A DNA stretch of 64,000 bases from Desemzia incerta (lineage in GTDB: Bacteria; Bacillota; Bacilli; Lactobacillales; Carnobacteriaceae): positions 1-64,000 of the forward strand of contig NZ_FOXW01000004.1 of assembly GCF_900115825.1 (NCBI RefSeq). The letters are read 5' to 3'. How positions within the stretch are numbered: the stretch's first letter is position 1; each line of letters begins with the position of its first letter. Below are positions 7,883 through 15,608 of this stretch, one piece after another. The translations under genes were made by a program, and so were the position numbers. The notes under the pieces were generated by a model. The model saw only the letters and a program-made list of their open reading frames with translations, had not been told where the DNA came from and did not search any database.

Positions 7883-8806
7883 ATGATTTATACTATTACG
7901 TTGAATCCCACCATTGATCGGTTGTTGTTTCTCGAAGGCACTCTCACCAAAGGAAAAAATAATCGTCTGCGCAAGGTGACTTACGATATTGGCGGCAAAG
8001 GTCATCACGGTTCTAACGCCATGAACCAGCTGGGCGTTAAGAATCAAGCGCTCGGATTTTCAGGAACCACCAATGCCGGCAAATTGGAAAACATTCTATT
8101 GGACAAAGGTATAGACTACGATTTTGTGGAAGTATACGGCAAGGCTACTCGAGAAAGCTACGTCATTCTGGAAGAAGGAATCGGCGGCAGCATCTTGATT
8201 ACTGAAAAAGGCTTCACGGTGACCGATTACGATATCGAATTGCTGTATGAAAAAGTCGAGAAGAAAGTTCAGAAAGAAGATATGGTATTGATTGCCGGCT
8301 CTACCCCTCCCGGATTTGATTTGAACGATTTAGAAGAGTTGTTGGAACGATTAAAAAGAATCGGGTGTTTCATTGCGTGCGATCTTTCGGGGGAAGCTTT
8401 GAAAAAAGCTGTTGAAGTAGGCGTTGATTTCATCAAACCGAATCGATTTGAAGTTCAAGAATTGGTTCCTTCTGACGATAATTTTTTAGACCACATCAAA
8501 GAGCTGTCTGAAAAAGTCGATTACTTGATCGTGTCTCTTGGAAAAGACGGCAGTATTTGCAGCCATGCAGGTGAAGTTTATGAGGTCAGCACTCCTCCGG
8601 TGGAACTGGTCAATGATACAGGTGCCGGCGATTGCTTTGTGGGAACCTTTTTAGGCAGTCTCTCGCTCAACCAGCCGCTGACAGAATGCTTGTCTCTCGC
8701 CAGTGCGTGCGCAGCTGACCATGTACAATACAATGACAGCACAACTTTCGACATCAATAATGCTCGCGAATTACAGAAAGTCGTTACGGTCAAGAAAATC
8801 AGCTAA
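7883..8806 (+). CDS. PfkB-family sugar kinase, 1-phosphofructokinase/tagatose-6-P kinase type
   Basis: This 307-residue protein has the 1-phosphofructokinase subfamily N-terminus MIYTITLNPTIDR. It has a sugar-binding glycine motif (DIGGKG, 35-40), a DLSGEAL segment, the KPNRFEVQEL motif and the C-terminal NDTGAGDCFVG motif with the catalytic aspartate. In FruK and LacC the glycine motif is normally followed by I/L-N-V-S; here it reads GGKGHHGSNA, an unusual pair of histidines at 41-42 in the substrate pocket. The substrate may therefore not be fructose-1-P or tagatose-6-P. No PTS or aldolase gene adjoins it. ATG at 7883 follows AAAGGAG. Confidence 0.88.
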   Translation: MIYTITLNPTIDRLLFLEGTLTKGKNNRLRKVTYDIGGKGHHGSNAMNQLGVKNQALGFSGTTNAGKLENILLDKGIDYDFVEVYGKATRESYVILEEGIGGSILITEKGFTVTDYDIELLYEKVEKKVQKEDMVLIAGSTPPGFDLNDLEELLERLKRIGCFIACDLSGEALKKAVEVGVDFIKPNRFEVQELVPSDDNFLDHIKELSEKVDYLIVSLGKDGSICSHAGEVYEVSTPPVELVNDTGAGDCFVGTFLGSLSLNQPLTECLSLASACAADHVQYNDSTTFDINNARELQKVVTVKKIS

Positions 8807-8904
8807 AGGAACAAAAATTTGATCAAGAAAGCAATCAATATCCATAAAACAATGGAAATCAAAAAGCCGTTTGCAAATCCGATGAAGAATCTTCTCTTTT
8901 CCAT
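8803..8904 (-). CDS. Small membrane peptide, 33 aa
   Basis: The peptide begins MEKRRFFIGFANG and has one hydrophobic helix from about residue 14 to the end, with a lysine at 29. It starts at the ATG at 8904, 6 nt after a perfect AAGGAGG, the strongest ribosome-binding site in this part of the window. The TAG stop (8803-8805) overlaps the TAA of the convergent PfkB gene. The positively charged N-terminus plus a single helix suggests an inner-membrane micropeptide. No known family (for example Fst-type toxins) was recognised. Confidence 0.6.
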   Translation of the reverse strand: MEKRRFFIGFANGFLISIVLWILIAFLIKFLFL

Positions 8905-9165
8905 AGCGCGCCTCCTTTACAGGTGAACCTTTGTAACCTTAGAAAGTGGTTTTATTGCAGCAATGACAGGAATGGTTTAAACGGAGTATCCGATGGAGTA
9001 GCAGAGTTGTTACTAATTGGAATCTTACTAGGTGAGTTTTACAAGTGAATGAAAGTGGATAATGCTTTTAGATGTGTTTTTAATATATCACAAGTCTGTT
9101 TAAGAATAAAAAAGTAACTATTTTGTTCTTTATTTTTTGATTTGGTTCACGATAAAAAAAGGAAA

Positions 9166-9194
9166 AACACCAAGGTTAGTTTTCCCTTGGTGTT
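9166..9194 (-). terminator. Terminator overlapping the 3' end of the glycerate kinase gene
   Basis: 10-bp stem AACACCAAGG (9166-9175) / CCTTGGTGTT (9185-9194). The arm at 9185-9194 lies inside the last codons of the glycerate kinase gene, and its stop codon is in the loop. On the minus strand the stem runs into TTTTTCC. This ends the gntP-glycerate kinase transcript. Confidence 0.85.
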
Positions 9195-10336
9195 GTTTCA
9201 GCAGTTCTGCTTATTTTGATGACACTTGCTACATTAGCCGCTGTTGCTTTCAAGTTTTCATATCCTTTTTCGAGAACCTCATCAAGAGAACTCAATTCTG
9301 TCAGGATACTAAATACCGCATCGATTCCTTCGTCATGAACACTTTCATATCCTTTTGATAACGTCCCGGCTACAGCAATCACAGGAACGCCGTGTTTCTT
9401 AGCGATTCTTGAAACGGCAACCGGCGTTTTCCCGAAAATCGTCTGATGATTGATGCCGCCTTCTCCAGTAATCACCAAGTCAGCCTGCTTGATCTGCTCT
9501 TCCAATCCCAGCATCTCAACCAGCAAATCGCCGCCCCTTTTCAATTCAGCATCCAGAAAAGCCAACAGACCTGCACCTAAACCACCTGCTGCACCTGCTC
9601 CCGGGACTTGATCAATGTCTTTTCCAAGCGTCTTTTTGATCACTTGCGCATAATGAGCTAAATGACTGTCTAACAATTCAATTTGCTCTGATGTTCCACC
9701 TTTTTGCGGTCCATAAATATGAGAAGCGCCATTTTTCCCGGTCAGTGGATTGTCGACGTCGCAAGCCACTTTGATCACAACTTCTTTAAGGCGAGGATGC
9801 AATCTTGTGATATCGATGCTTTTCAATTTGCCAAGGCCCTGACCATCGGCTGAAATCGAGGCGCCAGTTTCGTCTAACAGCTTTCCGCCAAGACTCATCA
9901 CCATTCCGGCACCGCCGTCATTGGTCGCACTTCCTCCGATACCCAATAAAATTTCTTCCACGCCTTCTTCAAGCGCATCACAAATGAGTTCCCCAAAACC
10001 ATAGGTCGTTGTCACTAAAGGATTGCGTTTTTCCATAGGTACTTTATCTAAACCAGAAGCCGCAGCCATTTCAATCACCGCTATTTTTTTATCTCCCGAC
10101 AATCCGTAAAAAGCTTCCACCGGCTCGTACAATGGACCGGTTACCGTTACAGTTTTGATCGAACCGCCAGTCGCATCTACAATAGACTGGACAGTCCCTT
10201 CTCCTCCGTCTGCCATGGGAATTTTATAATAATTTTCATGTGGCAAGACCGAAGCAAAACCTTCTTCAATAGCTCTGGCCGCTTCCATTGCCGTTAAACT
10301 TTCTTTGAATGAATCTGGTGCAATCACAATGTACAT
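9176..10336 (-). CDS. glxK: Glycerate kinase (GlxK/GarK family)
   Basis: This enzyme phosphorylates D-glycerate with ATP, feeding it into lower glycolysis; family members give mostly the 2-phosphate. The 386-residue protein has the family landmarks: IAPDSFKESLTAMEAA at the N-terminus, PMADGGEGTV (about 41-50), LLGIGGSATNDGGAGM (about 125-140), GAAGGLGAGL and VITGEGGINHQT. It is the second gene of a leftward operon after a GntP-type permease, 29 bp downstream. A divergent CdaR-type regulator completes the usual glycerate/sugar-diacid arrangement. The start is the ATG at 10336 with GAGAGGG upstream. Confidence 0.93.
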   Translation of the reverse strand: MYIVIAPDSFKESLTAMEAARAIEEGFASVLPHENYYKIPMADGGEGTVQSIVDATGGSIKTVTVTGPLYEPVEAFYGLSGDKKIAVIEMAAASGLDKVPMEKRNPLVTTTYGFGELICDALEEGVEEILLGIGGSATNDGGAGMVMSLGGKLLDETGASISADGQGLGKLKSIDITRLHPRLKEVVIKVACDVDNPLTGKNGASHIYGPQKGGTSEQIELLDSHLAHYAQVIKKTLGKDIDQVPGAGAAGGLGAGLLAFLDAELKRGGDLLVEMLGLEEQIKQADLVITGEGGINHQTIFGKTPVAVSRIAKKHGVPVIAVAGTLSKGYESVHDEGIDAVFSILTELSSLDEVLEKGYENLKATAANVASVIKISRTAETTPREN

Positions 10337-10365
10337 CTTAAAGCCCTCTCTATCTATTATTTATT

Positions 10366-11637
10366 TTAAGCTATTTTCAGCAATCCAAACAAAATAACGG
10401 ATACTGCTGTAATGACTAGTCCAATCAATGATTCATAAGGAACCAATTTTAAGCGTTCTTTAAAACTCAACGATACGCTTCCGGCTGTCGCATGGAAGAA
10501 ACTTCCGTGCGGCAAATGATCTAAAACAGTTGCGCCGGCATGAATCATAGCCGCTCCACCTAGAGCACTGAAACCTGACTCAATCAACACTTTACTGAAT
10601 ACCGAGCTGGCAACAATCGAACCGGATGTTGTTGAAGCCGTTGCAGCTGACATCACGATTCCTGAAAGTGGTGCAAGTAAGTAAATCGGTAGTCCCAAGC
10701 TACTAATACTTTCAATTAGAATATCTCCTAAAGTCGAATTTGTGATGATTCCAGCAATGGTTCCCGTCCCAATCAACAAGACAGCTACAGATGACATTTT
10801 ACTCAAGCCAAAACTCATTTGATCAACAAGGCGGTTGGCTTGTCCCATAATAAGGGAACCGATAATACCACCTAGAGGTAAAGCCACCATTGGATCGATT
10901 ATGATTCCGGCTAATGGTCGAAGAGACAACAAGATAACGGCTGTAATAGGTCCTGCTATCGCTTTGATGAAGGGAGGAAGCTCTTTACTTGTATTAGCTG
11001 AATCATCTACTTCAACGGCTTCAACAAAAGACCCCTTTTTCGTCAGACGCTTAGCTAAAAAGTACGTCACAAATAAAGCCACAATACCTGGAATCACACC
11101 TGCTAGCATAACTGAAGTCAGCGAAGTCTGAAATGCTTCAGAAACCGCAATCGTGTTCGGATTGGGAGACATGATATTTCCTGCTTTTCCTCCACCAATC
11201 ATAGCCAATAGAATAGCTGATTTGCTGATCCCTGTATCTTTTGCAATCACCAATGCTATTGGAGCTACCGTAATAACTGCAATATCAATAAAAACGCCTA
11301 CTGTAGTGAGCAGCATGGTTGCTAGTGCCAGTGCAAATAAGGATTTCGTTTTCCCTATTTTATGTATGATCGTTTGAGCTATCGATTCTGCAGCTCCCGA
11401 TTCAATCAGCACCCCAGCTAAAACTCCAGCTGCTAATATTCTTAAAATAGCAGTCATCATACCTTGTGCTCCACTCACCATCAATTCTACTGTTTCGACT
11501 AGACTAGCTCCGCCTATAAGTCCTCCAGATAAAGCCCCAACTAATAAACTATAGATCGGTGGTACTTTGATAAAAATCAATCCAATCGAGATCACTAATC
11601 CAATAATTGCTCCAAGTGCGGTAATTTGTACTTCCAT
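10366..11637 (-). CDS. GntP-family permease, probable glycerate transporter
   Basis: This 423-residue protein has about 12 hydrophobic segments and the GntP-family sequence IGGGKAGNIMSPNPNTIAVSE with its conserved N and P residues. Family members are proton symporters for gluconate and related hydroxy-acids. The neighbouring glycerate kinase and CdaR regulator suggest glycerate as substrate. The chosen start is ATG at 11637, 8 nt after GGAGG; the TTG further upstream would place the start inside that site. A near-consensus cre box at 11697-11711 overlaps the likely -35 region, suggesting catabolite repression. Confidence 0.9.
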   Translation of the reverse strand: MEVQITALGAIIGLVISIGLIFIKVPPIYSLLVGALSGGLIGGASLVETVELMVSGAQGMMTAILRILAAGVLAGVLIESGAAESIAQTIIHKIGKTKSLFALALATMLLTTVGVFIDIAVITVAPIALVIAKDTGISKSAILLAMIGGGKAGNIMSPNPNTIAVSEAFQTSLTSVMLAGVIPGIVALFVTYFLAKRLTKKGSFVEAVEVDDSANTSKELPPFIKAIAGPITAVILLSLRPLAGIIIDPMVALPLGGIIGSLIMGQANRLVDQMSFGLSKMSSVAVLLIGTGTIAGIITNSTLGDILIESISSLGLPIYLLAPLSGIVMSAATASTTSGSIVASSVFSKVLIESGFSALGGAAMIHAGATVLDHLPHGSFFHATAGSVSLSFKERLKLVPYESLIGLVITAVSVILFGLLKIA

Positions 11638-11683
11638 TAACATTCCCTCCAAAAATAATGACGTTCATTTTCTACTTGAATAT

Positions 11684-11711
11684 AGTATAATACGTATTGA
11701 ATCCGCTTTCT
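11684..11711 (-). promoter_or_regulatory. Probable promoter and cre box of the gntP-glxK operon
   Basis: On the minus strand a TATACT -10 element lies at 11684-11689. At 11697-11711 is TTGAATCCGCTTTCT (plus strand), which matches the CcpA cre consensus WTGNAANCGNWWNCW at all but one fixed position. The cre would cover the -35 region. The divergent cdaR gene may share this control region. Confidence 0.55.
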
Positions 11712-11806
11712 ATGTAATGCAGAACCTATTAACTAGGGTTTAAGGCTGATTATTTGGTATACAGGACAATCAAGAAGTACTATTAAGTTGTTAAGAGGTG
11801 AATCAT

Positions 11807-12925
11807 ATGATGGAATTAGCTGCTCCATTGGCTCAAGAAATCGTTACGCAAATGAAAGAAATAATCCATCAAGAAATTAATTTCATGAATAAACAAGCCA
11901 TTATCATGGCTAGTACGGATCCTGATAGAATCGGAAAAATGCATGGCGGAGCTAAAGAAGTAATTAAAACGAAACGCCCACTCACTATTGCTACCGATTA
12001 CTCTTACCCAGGGAGTAAAAAAGGCATCAATATCCCTATTTACTTTGAACAGGAAATCATTGGCGTTATTGGGATCACGGGTGACAAAGAAAAAGTACAA
12101 CAACATGGTGAAATCATCAAAAAAATGACAGAGATCTTAATTAAAGAAGATTACTTAAAAGACATCCTCAGCAAACAAAGAGACCGTTCCAGACACATTA
12201 TCAGTGCACTTTTGCATCAGGAAATTTCTAATAAAGCTGCTGACACGCCTGATCCTTTTAGTTATGATTATTCGATTCCTCACGTAGCAGTGATCGGAAA
12301 ATGCACTTCAATTCCTTTAGGTTTAAGGAATGATCTTCACAAAATTATTGAACAATCTGCTATTTTGGATCATAAGCATATTTTCACGATTTTAAGCGAT
12401 CAACTGTACATCTTATTTAGAGAAGAGACTACTTCTAATGTCCAACACATCCTTCGCCAGTTAGTTGACGAAATTCACTCTAAAACAACATTACCATTTC
12501 GCTTTGGAATCGGATTACTTGCTGAATCTCAAAAAGAGGCAAGACAGTCTTTTATTCAAGCAGCTGACGCTTTGAAATGGACCATTCTTTCGAATCATAC
12601 ATTGGAACTGTATCAAGAAATGGATAATGGAATTTTATATGCGGGGTTGTCAGAAGAAAAAGCGACTCATTATTCTCATAAAATACTTTCTGGAATTCCT
12701 AGTGACGAAAAAGAAGAATTAAAGCTTCTCTTTTTCACTTATGGAGAAACAAATAAGAGCGTGGCAAAAAGTGCTGAAAAGTTGTTTTTGCACAAGAACA
12801 CCTTTCAGTACAAATTAAATAAAATCCAGCACTACACCGGTTATGACCCTAAAGTGGTTAACGATTATGTTGTTCTTTATTCCGCGTTTGTTTTAGAAAG
12901 TCTTTCTAGTTCAACAATTGTTTAA
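11807..12925 (+). CDS. cdaR: CdaR-family (sugar diacid) transcriptional regulator
   Basis: The 372-residue protein has an N-terminal diacid-recognition domain (about 1-130; LAAPLAQEIVTQM, then TIATDYSYPG and GVIGITGD). A C-terminal PucR-type HTH follows (about 315-365; TYGETNKSVAKSAEKLFLHK and NTFQYKLNKI). In E. coli CdaR activates glucarate/galactarate/glycerate genes; here it is divergent from a glycerate kinase and permease pair and is the likely activator. The ATG at 11807 has AAGAGGTG 6 nt upstream; an in-frame GTG at 11798 lies inside that site. Confidence 0.9.
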   Translation: MMELAAPLAQEIVTQMKEIIHQEINFMNKQAIIMASTDPDRIGKMHGGAKEVIKTKRPLTIATDYSYPGSKKGINIPIYFEQEIIGVIGITGDKEKVQQHGEIIKKMTEILIKEDYLKDILSKQRDRSRHIISALLHQEISNKAADTPDPFSYDYSIPHVAVIGKCTSIPLGLRNDLHKIIEQSAILDHKHIFTILSDQLYILFREETTSNVQHILRQLVDEIHSKTTLPFRFGIGLLAESQKEARQSFIQAADALKWTILSNHTLELYQEMDNGILYAGLSEEKATHYSHKILSGIPSDEKEELKLLFFTYGETNKSVAKSAEKLFLHKNTFQYKLNKIQHYTGYDPKVVNDYVVLYSAFVLESLSSSTIV

Positions 12926-12934
12926 TCCATTAAA

Positions 12935-12974
12935 AAGAGTGCTCAACACGTTGATCACCGTTTTAAGCACTCTT
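12935..12974. terminator. Bidirectional terminator between cdaR and the SGNH gene
   Basis: AAGAGTGCT (12935-12943) / AGCACTCTT (12966-12974), flanked by A and T tracts, between convergent genes. Confidence 0.82.
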
Positions 12975-12981
12975 CATTTTA

Positions 12982-13704
12982 TTAGTCTTTTGCATACTCC
13001 TCAATCTCACTCAACCAAACCTCGTAGCCTTCTTTGCTCAGATGCAATCCATCAACGGAATACTCTTCAGCCAGTTCGTTGCCAAACAGTTCTGCAACAT
13101 TCAAGAAAGTCACACCTTCTAATTGAACCAACTTTTTGTTCAATTTGGCTACCGTTTCATTGATTGGTTTGCTTCGTTTGAATTGATTGTTCTCATACAA
13201 TTCTCCCGCTACAGGAAAGACGCTTTGCACATAAATCTGCGTTTTAGGATTCGCTTCTTTTATCTTTTGGATGATTTTTTTATAGTTCTTCTCAATCGTT
13301 TCTACAGGAATATCTTGTTGGATATCGTTGATCCCAATCATTAAAAAGACTTTTTGTGGATTCAACTCTGTCACTTGATCGATGCGTTTCAGCAAACCAT
13401 CTGATGTATCGCCGCTGATCCCTCTATTGGCAACTGTTATACCATCAAAATATTCGCCCCATTCGAAGTGATCCGTATGGCTGTCTCCGGCAAATACTAC
13501 CTCTTTCGACTGCTTATCGTTAACTTCAAAACTATCTTTTTTGATTTTAATGACGGAATTTTCTTTGGGCTGATCCGCTGCAACTTTGCTTGGACCATTT
13601 GCTAAATAGACCCAACCTCCTTGTTTCAAAAAAATAACGGCTCCGGCTATAATAGCGGCTGCGTTAAAAAATAGTGACACTCTCAATAAATTCTTCTTCG
13701 ACAC
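12982..13704 (-). CDS. Membrane-anchored SGNH/GDSL hydrolase
   Basis: This 240-residue protein has a single N-terminal hydrophobic helix (about 8-28) that works as a signal anchor. An SGNH esterase domain follows. Block I is VVFAGDSHTDHF with the nucleophilic serine, block II NRGISGDTS, block III MIGINDI with the asparagine, and block V DGLHLSKEGY with the catalytic Asp-His pair. All four catalytic blocks are present, so it is probably active on an extracellular ester such as acetylated glycans or lipids. The GTG at 13704 is 8 nt from GGAGG. The ATG at 13710 is only 2 nt away and so less likely. Confidence 0.85.
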   Translation of the reverse strand: MSKKNLLRVSLFFNAAAIIAGAVIFLKQGGWVYLANGPSKVAADQPKENSVIKIKKDSFEVNDKQSKEVVFAGDSHTDHFEWGEYFDGITVANRGISGDTSDGLLKRIDQVTELNPQKVFLMIGINDIQQDIPVETIEKNYKKIIQKIKEANPKTQIYVQSVFPVAGELYENNQFKRSKPINETVAKLNKKLVQLEGVTFLNVAELFGNELAEEYSVDGLHLSKEGYEVWLSEIEEYAKD

Positions 13705-13860
13705 TCTCATTACCTCCAATTCAACTCTTCATTAGTATCATAACGCAGGAACGTTAATCCTGCTAGGATTTAGCTTGAGTAGAATTTAGTATACCCTAGC
13801 TGGATAACCAACCAGTTCATTCCTTTAATAAAAATTATTCATTTTTCTATTACTTACCGA

Positions 13861-13889
13861 TTGATTAGTACGTGTAAAATACGTATAAT
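13861..13889 (+). promoter_or_regulatory. hicAB promoter with embedded operator-like repeat
   Basis: TTGATT (13861-13866) and TATAAT (13884-13889) are separated by 17 bp, 28 bp before the hicA start. Between and across them lies the inverted repeat TACGT / ACGTA (13869-13873, 13881-13885). This is a good place for HicB to bind and autorepress. Confidence 0.72.
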
Positions 13890-13917
13890 GAATCTGTGAA
13901 AAGGAGTTTAGGAAAAT

Positions 13918-14091
13918 GTGAAGACGCGAGATTTAATCAAGCTTTTCGAGGAAAACGGTTGGTGGTTTGTAAAACATGGTGGTAACCATGATATTTATAC
14001 AAATGGCAAAGCAAAAGAACAAATTGTTCGCCACAAAGAAACCAATGAACGTCTTGCAAAAGCACTCATTAAGAAGCATGGGCTTAAATAG
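13918..14091 (+). CDS. hicA: HicA-family mRNA interferase toxin
   Basis: HicA cleaves mRNA independently of translation. The 57-residue protein, too short for many gene finders, begins at GTG (13918) 7 nt after AGGAG-like sequence. It reads MKTRDLIKLFEENGWW, then VKHGGNHDIYTN with the catalytic histidine region, and ends with basic residues (HKETNERLAKALIKKHGLK). The length and the dsRBD-like fold signature (DLIKLFEENGW..K.GG.H) match HicA; the catalytic block is GGNHD rather than the commoner GSHH. HicB follows 32 bp later in the same direction. Confidence 0.88.
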   Translation: MKTRDLIKLFEENGWWFVKHGGNHDIYTNGKAKEQIVRHKETNERLAKALIKKHGLK

Positions 14092-14123
14092 CCCATCGCT
14101 TCATTGAAAGAAAGGTGAAAAAA

Positions 14124-14528
14124 ATGATAGATAATAAAACATATATTTATCCTATTTATATAACGATTGATAGTGAACAAGAATTCCCCTATTTTGTTGA
14201 AATACCTGATATAGAAGGCTATACGCAGGGCAAAGACTTAGCAGAAGCTATCACAATGGCTCGAGATTATATCGGCTTTGCAGGTGTTGACAAATTAGAA
14301 AATGGAGAACCACTTCCACTACCAGATCAAATTAAATACAATAAAAATGATGCTCAAATAAAAACTCTAGTGGATATAAATTTCAAAAAATATAAAGCAC
14401 AGCATGATAATAAAGTCGTCAAAAAAACTCTCACAATTCCTAACTACCTAAATGAACTCGGTAATGAACAAGGTATCAATTTTTCATTAACTCTTACAGA
14501 AGCGTTAAAAGAAAAACTAGGTGTTTAA
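14124..14528 (+). CDS. hicB: HicB-family antitoxin
   Basis: The 134-residue protein has the HicB partial RNase-H-like fold (about 8-75; FPYFVEIPDIEGYTQGKDLA, EAITMARDYIG). It has a C-terminal DNA-binding segment (about 95-134; LTIPNYLNELGNEQGINFS). It should neutralise HicA and repress the shared promoter. ATG 14124 is 8 nt after GAAAGG. A strong terminator follows, so hicAB is a self-contained two-gene unit. Confidence 0.9.
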   Translation: MIDNKTYIYPIYITIDSEQEFPYFVEIPDIEGYTQGKDLAEAITMARDYIGFAGVDKLENGEPLPLPDQIKYNKNDAQIKTLVDINFKKYKAQHDNKVVKKTLTIPNYLNELGNEQGINFSLTLTEALKEKLGV

Positions 14529-14552
14529 AAACAAATTTTTTATTATATACAA

Positions 14553-14587
14553 AAAACTGTCTTCTGCTCTAGGAGACAGTTTTTTTT
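14553..14587 (+). terminator. hicAB terminator
   Basis: AAAACTGTCT / AGACAGTTTT stem followed by a run of eight T residues (about 14580-14587). Confidence 0.88.
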
Positions 14588-14667
14588 GTAAACTGATGCT
14601 AATCCATTTCAAAAATAAAAAATTGCACCATCCCATCAACATGTAATTCTCCTTCTGCACCAGAAAA

Positions 14668-15252
14668 TTACACATCAATAAAATGATACAATCCCAATAA
14701 ATAGCCCCAATATTTCCAAAATTCTTTCTTAGCGACTGCTTTTAATTCATCGCCTGCTTCATCCCACGGAACAAGTTCACCATCCACAACTTGATAAGCC
14801 GCCACAAAAGTCAGCTCAAAATCATAGTCACGATTGACGCGTTCATAAATCATTTTCGTGCGCAACATGTGATAATCAGAAGACGTAATAATGGCCGAAT
14901 AATACCCATTTTTCTCCATGATTTTCAGCGTATGAACCGCATTTTCATATGTGCTGGTAGCCTCAGTCTCAGGGATAATCTGCTCAAATTCAACACCAAA
15001 TTCTTCATAGATTTCTGCATTAGTGTCTACCATAGGCGAAATAATAATCTTATCAGAACGACTATAGCCTTCATGCAGCAGCTCCGAAGCCTTATTCGCT
15101 CTGATATATTCTTGCCCCTCTGGTACAATGATCACGTCCGATTTAACCGGCTTTTCATCCACAACGAGATGATTCATGATGATTGGATAACTCACACCAA
15201 GACCTAGGCAAATAAACAGAATAATACTTATAAAGATTCTTCTTTTTTTCAT
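14668..15252 (-). CDS. DUF218 (YdcF/SanA/ElyC-like) membrane-anchored protein, paralogue 1
   Basis: The 194-residue protein has an N-terminal signal anchor (KKRRIFISIILFICLGLGV). A DUF218 domain follows, with the conserved strands DVIIVPEGQE, IIISP, PETEATSTYENA (about 95-106) and ITSSDYHMLRTKMIY. DUF218 proteins such as SanA and ElyC act on envelope integrity in E. coli; the biochemical activity is not settled. A close relative lies at 52111-52695 with the same layout, C-terminus (EFWKYWGYLLGLYHF) and upstream motif. The start is the ATG at 15252 after GAGGAG. Confidence 0.85.
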   Translation of the reverse strand: MKKRRIFISIILFICLGLGVSYPIIMNHLVVDEKPVKSDVIIVPEGQEYIRANKASELLHEGYSRSDKIIISPMVDTNAEIYEEFGVEFEQIIPETEATSTYENAVHTLKIMEKNGYYSAIITSSDYHMLRTKMIYERVNRDYDFELTFVAAYQVVDGELVPWDEAGDELKAVAKKEFWKYWGYLLGLYHFIDV

Positions 15253-15280
15253 TCAGTTCTCCTCAAATAAGTATTTTAAG

Positions 15281-15304
15281 TTGAATCTTATATTAAACAA
15301 AAGG
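15281..15304 (-). promoter_or_regulatory. Conserved upstream motif of the DUF218 paralogue 1 gene
   Basis: The 24-bp sequence here matches 52723-52746 upstream of the other DUF218 gene at 22 positions. On the minus strand it contains TTTAATATAA, a likely -10 region, about 28 bp before the ribosome-binding site in both copies. Confidence 0.6.
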
Positions 15305-15608
15305 TTCACATCAAGCAACTGATAGAACAATCAAATAATAAAGGAGGAAAATCAGAGCGTATTGAAATAACTGAAATTATTGGATACATTGTAGATTGAA
15401 TAACTTATAATAGAGTTATCGAATGAATTATTTGTTAAAATATTTGCTGCTCATTCAAAAAACCAGCTCTATATTGATCTAGCAGGGCAATCCCCTTATT
15501 CTTCTAGATAATTGAATGATCACTGTTTAATGCTTATCAGATCCAATTATAGTTAAATTCACACAAGATTATACTTAATAACACTATCTTAAGAAGGAGC
15601 ACTATTTT
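15305..15608. other. Intergenic region upstream of the AI-2E-family gene
   Basis: About 300 bp without a supported gene. A short inverted repeat ATAACT / AGTTAT (15400-15405, 15414-15419) encloses a TATAAT. A TATACT near 15572 is a candidate -10 for the gene at 15609. A 30-codon open frame across 15290-15398 (plus) lacks a start codon and overlaps the opposite-strand promoter motif, so it was not called. Confidence 0.5.

Noticed and set aside
8923-9048. 41-residue plus-strand frame ending VAELLLIGILLGEFYK
   Set aside because: GTG start without any Shine-Dalgarno site; composition looks peptide-like but no family or supporting context.
15290-15398. Open frame reading EQSNNKGGKSERIEITEIIG
   Set aside because: No start codon; it overlaps the conserved upstream motif of the opposite-strand DUF218 gene.
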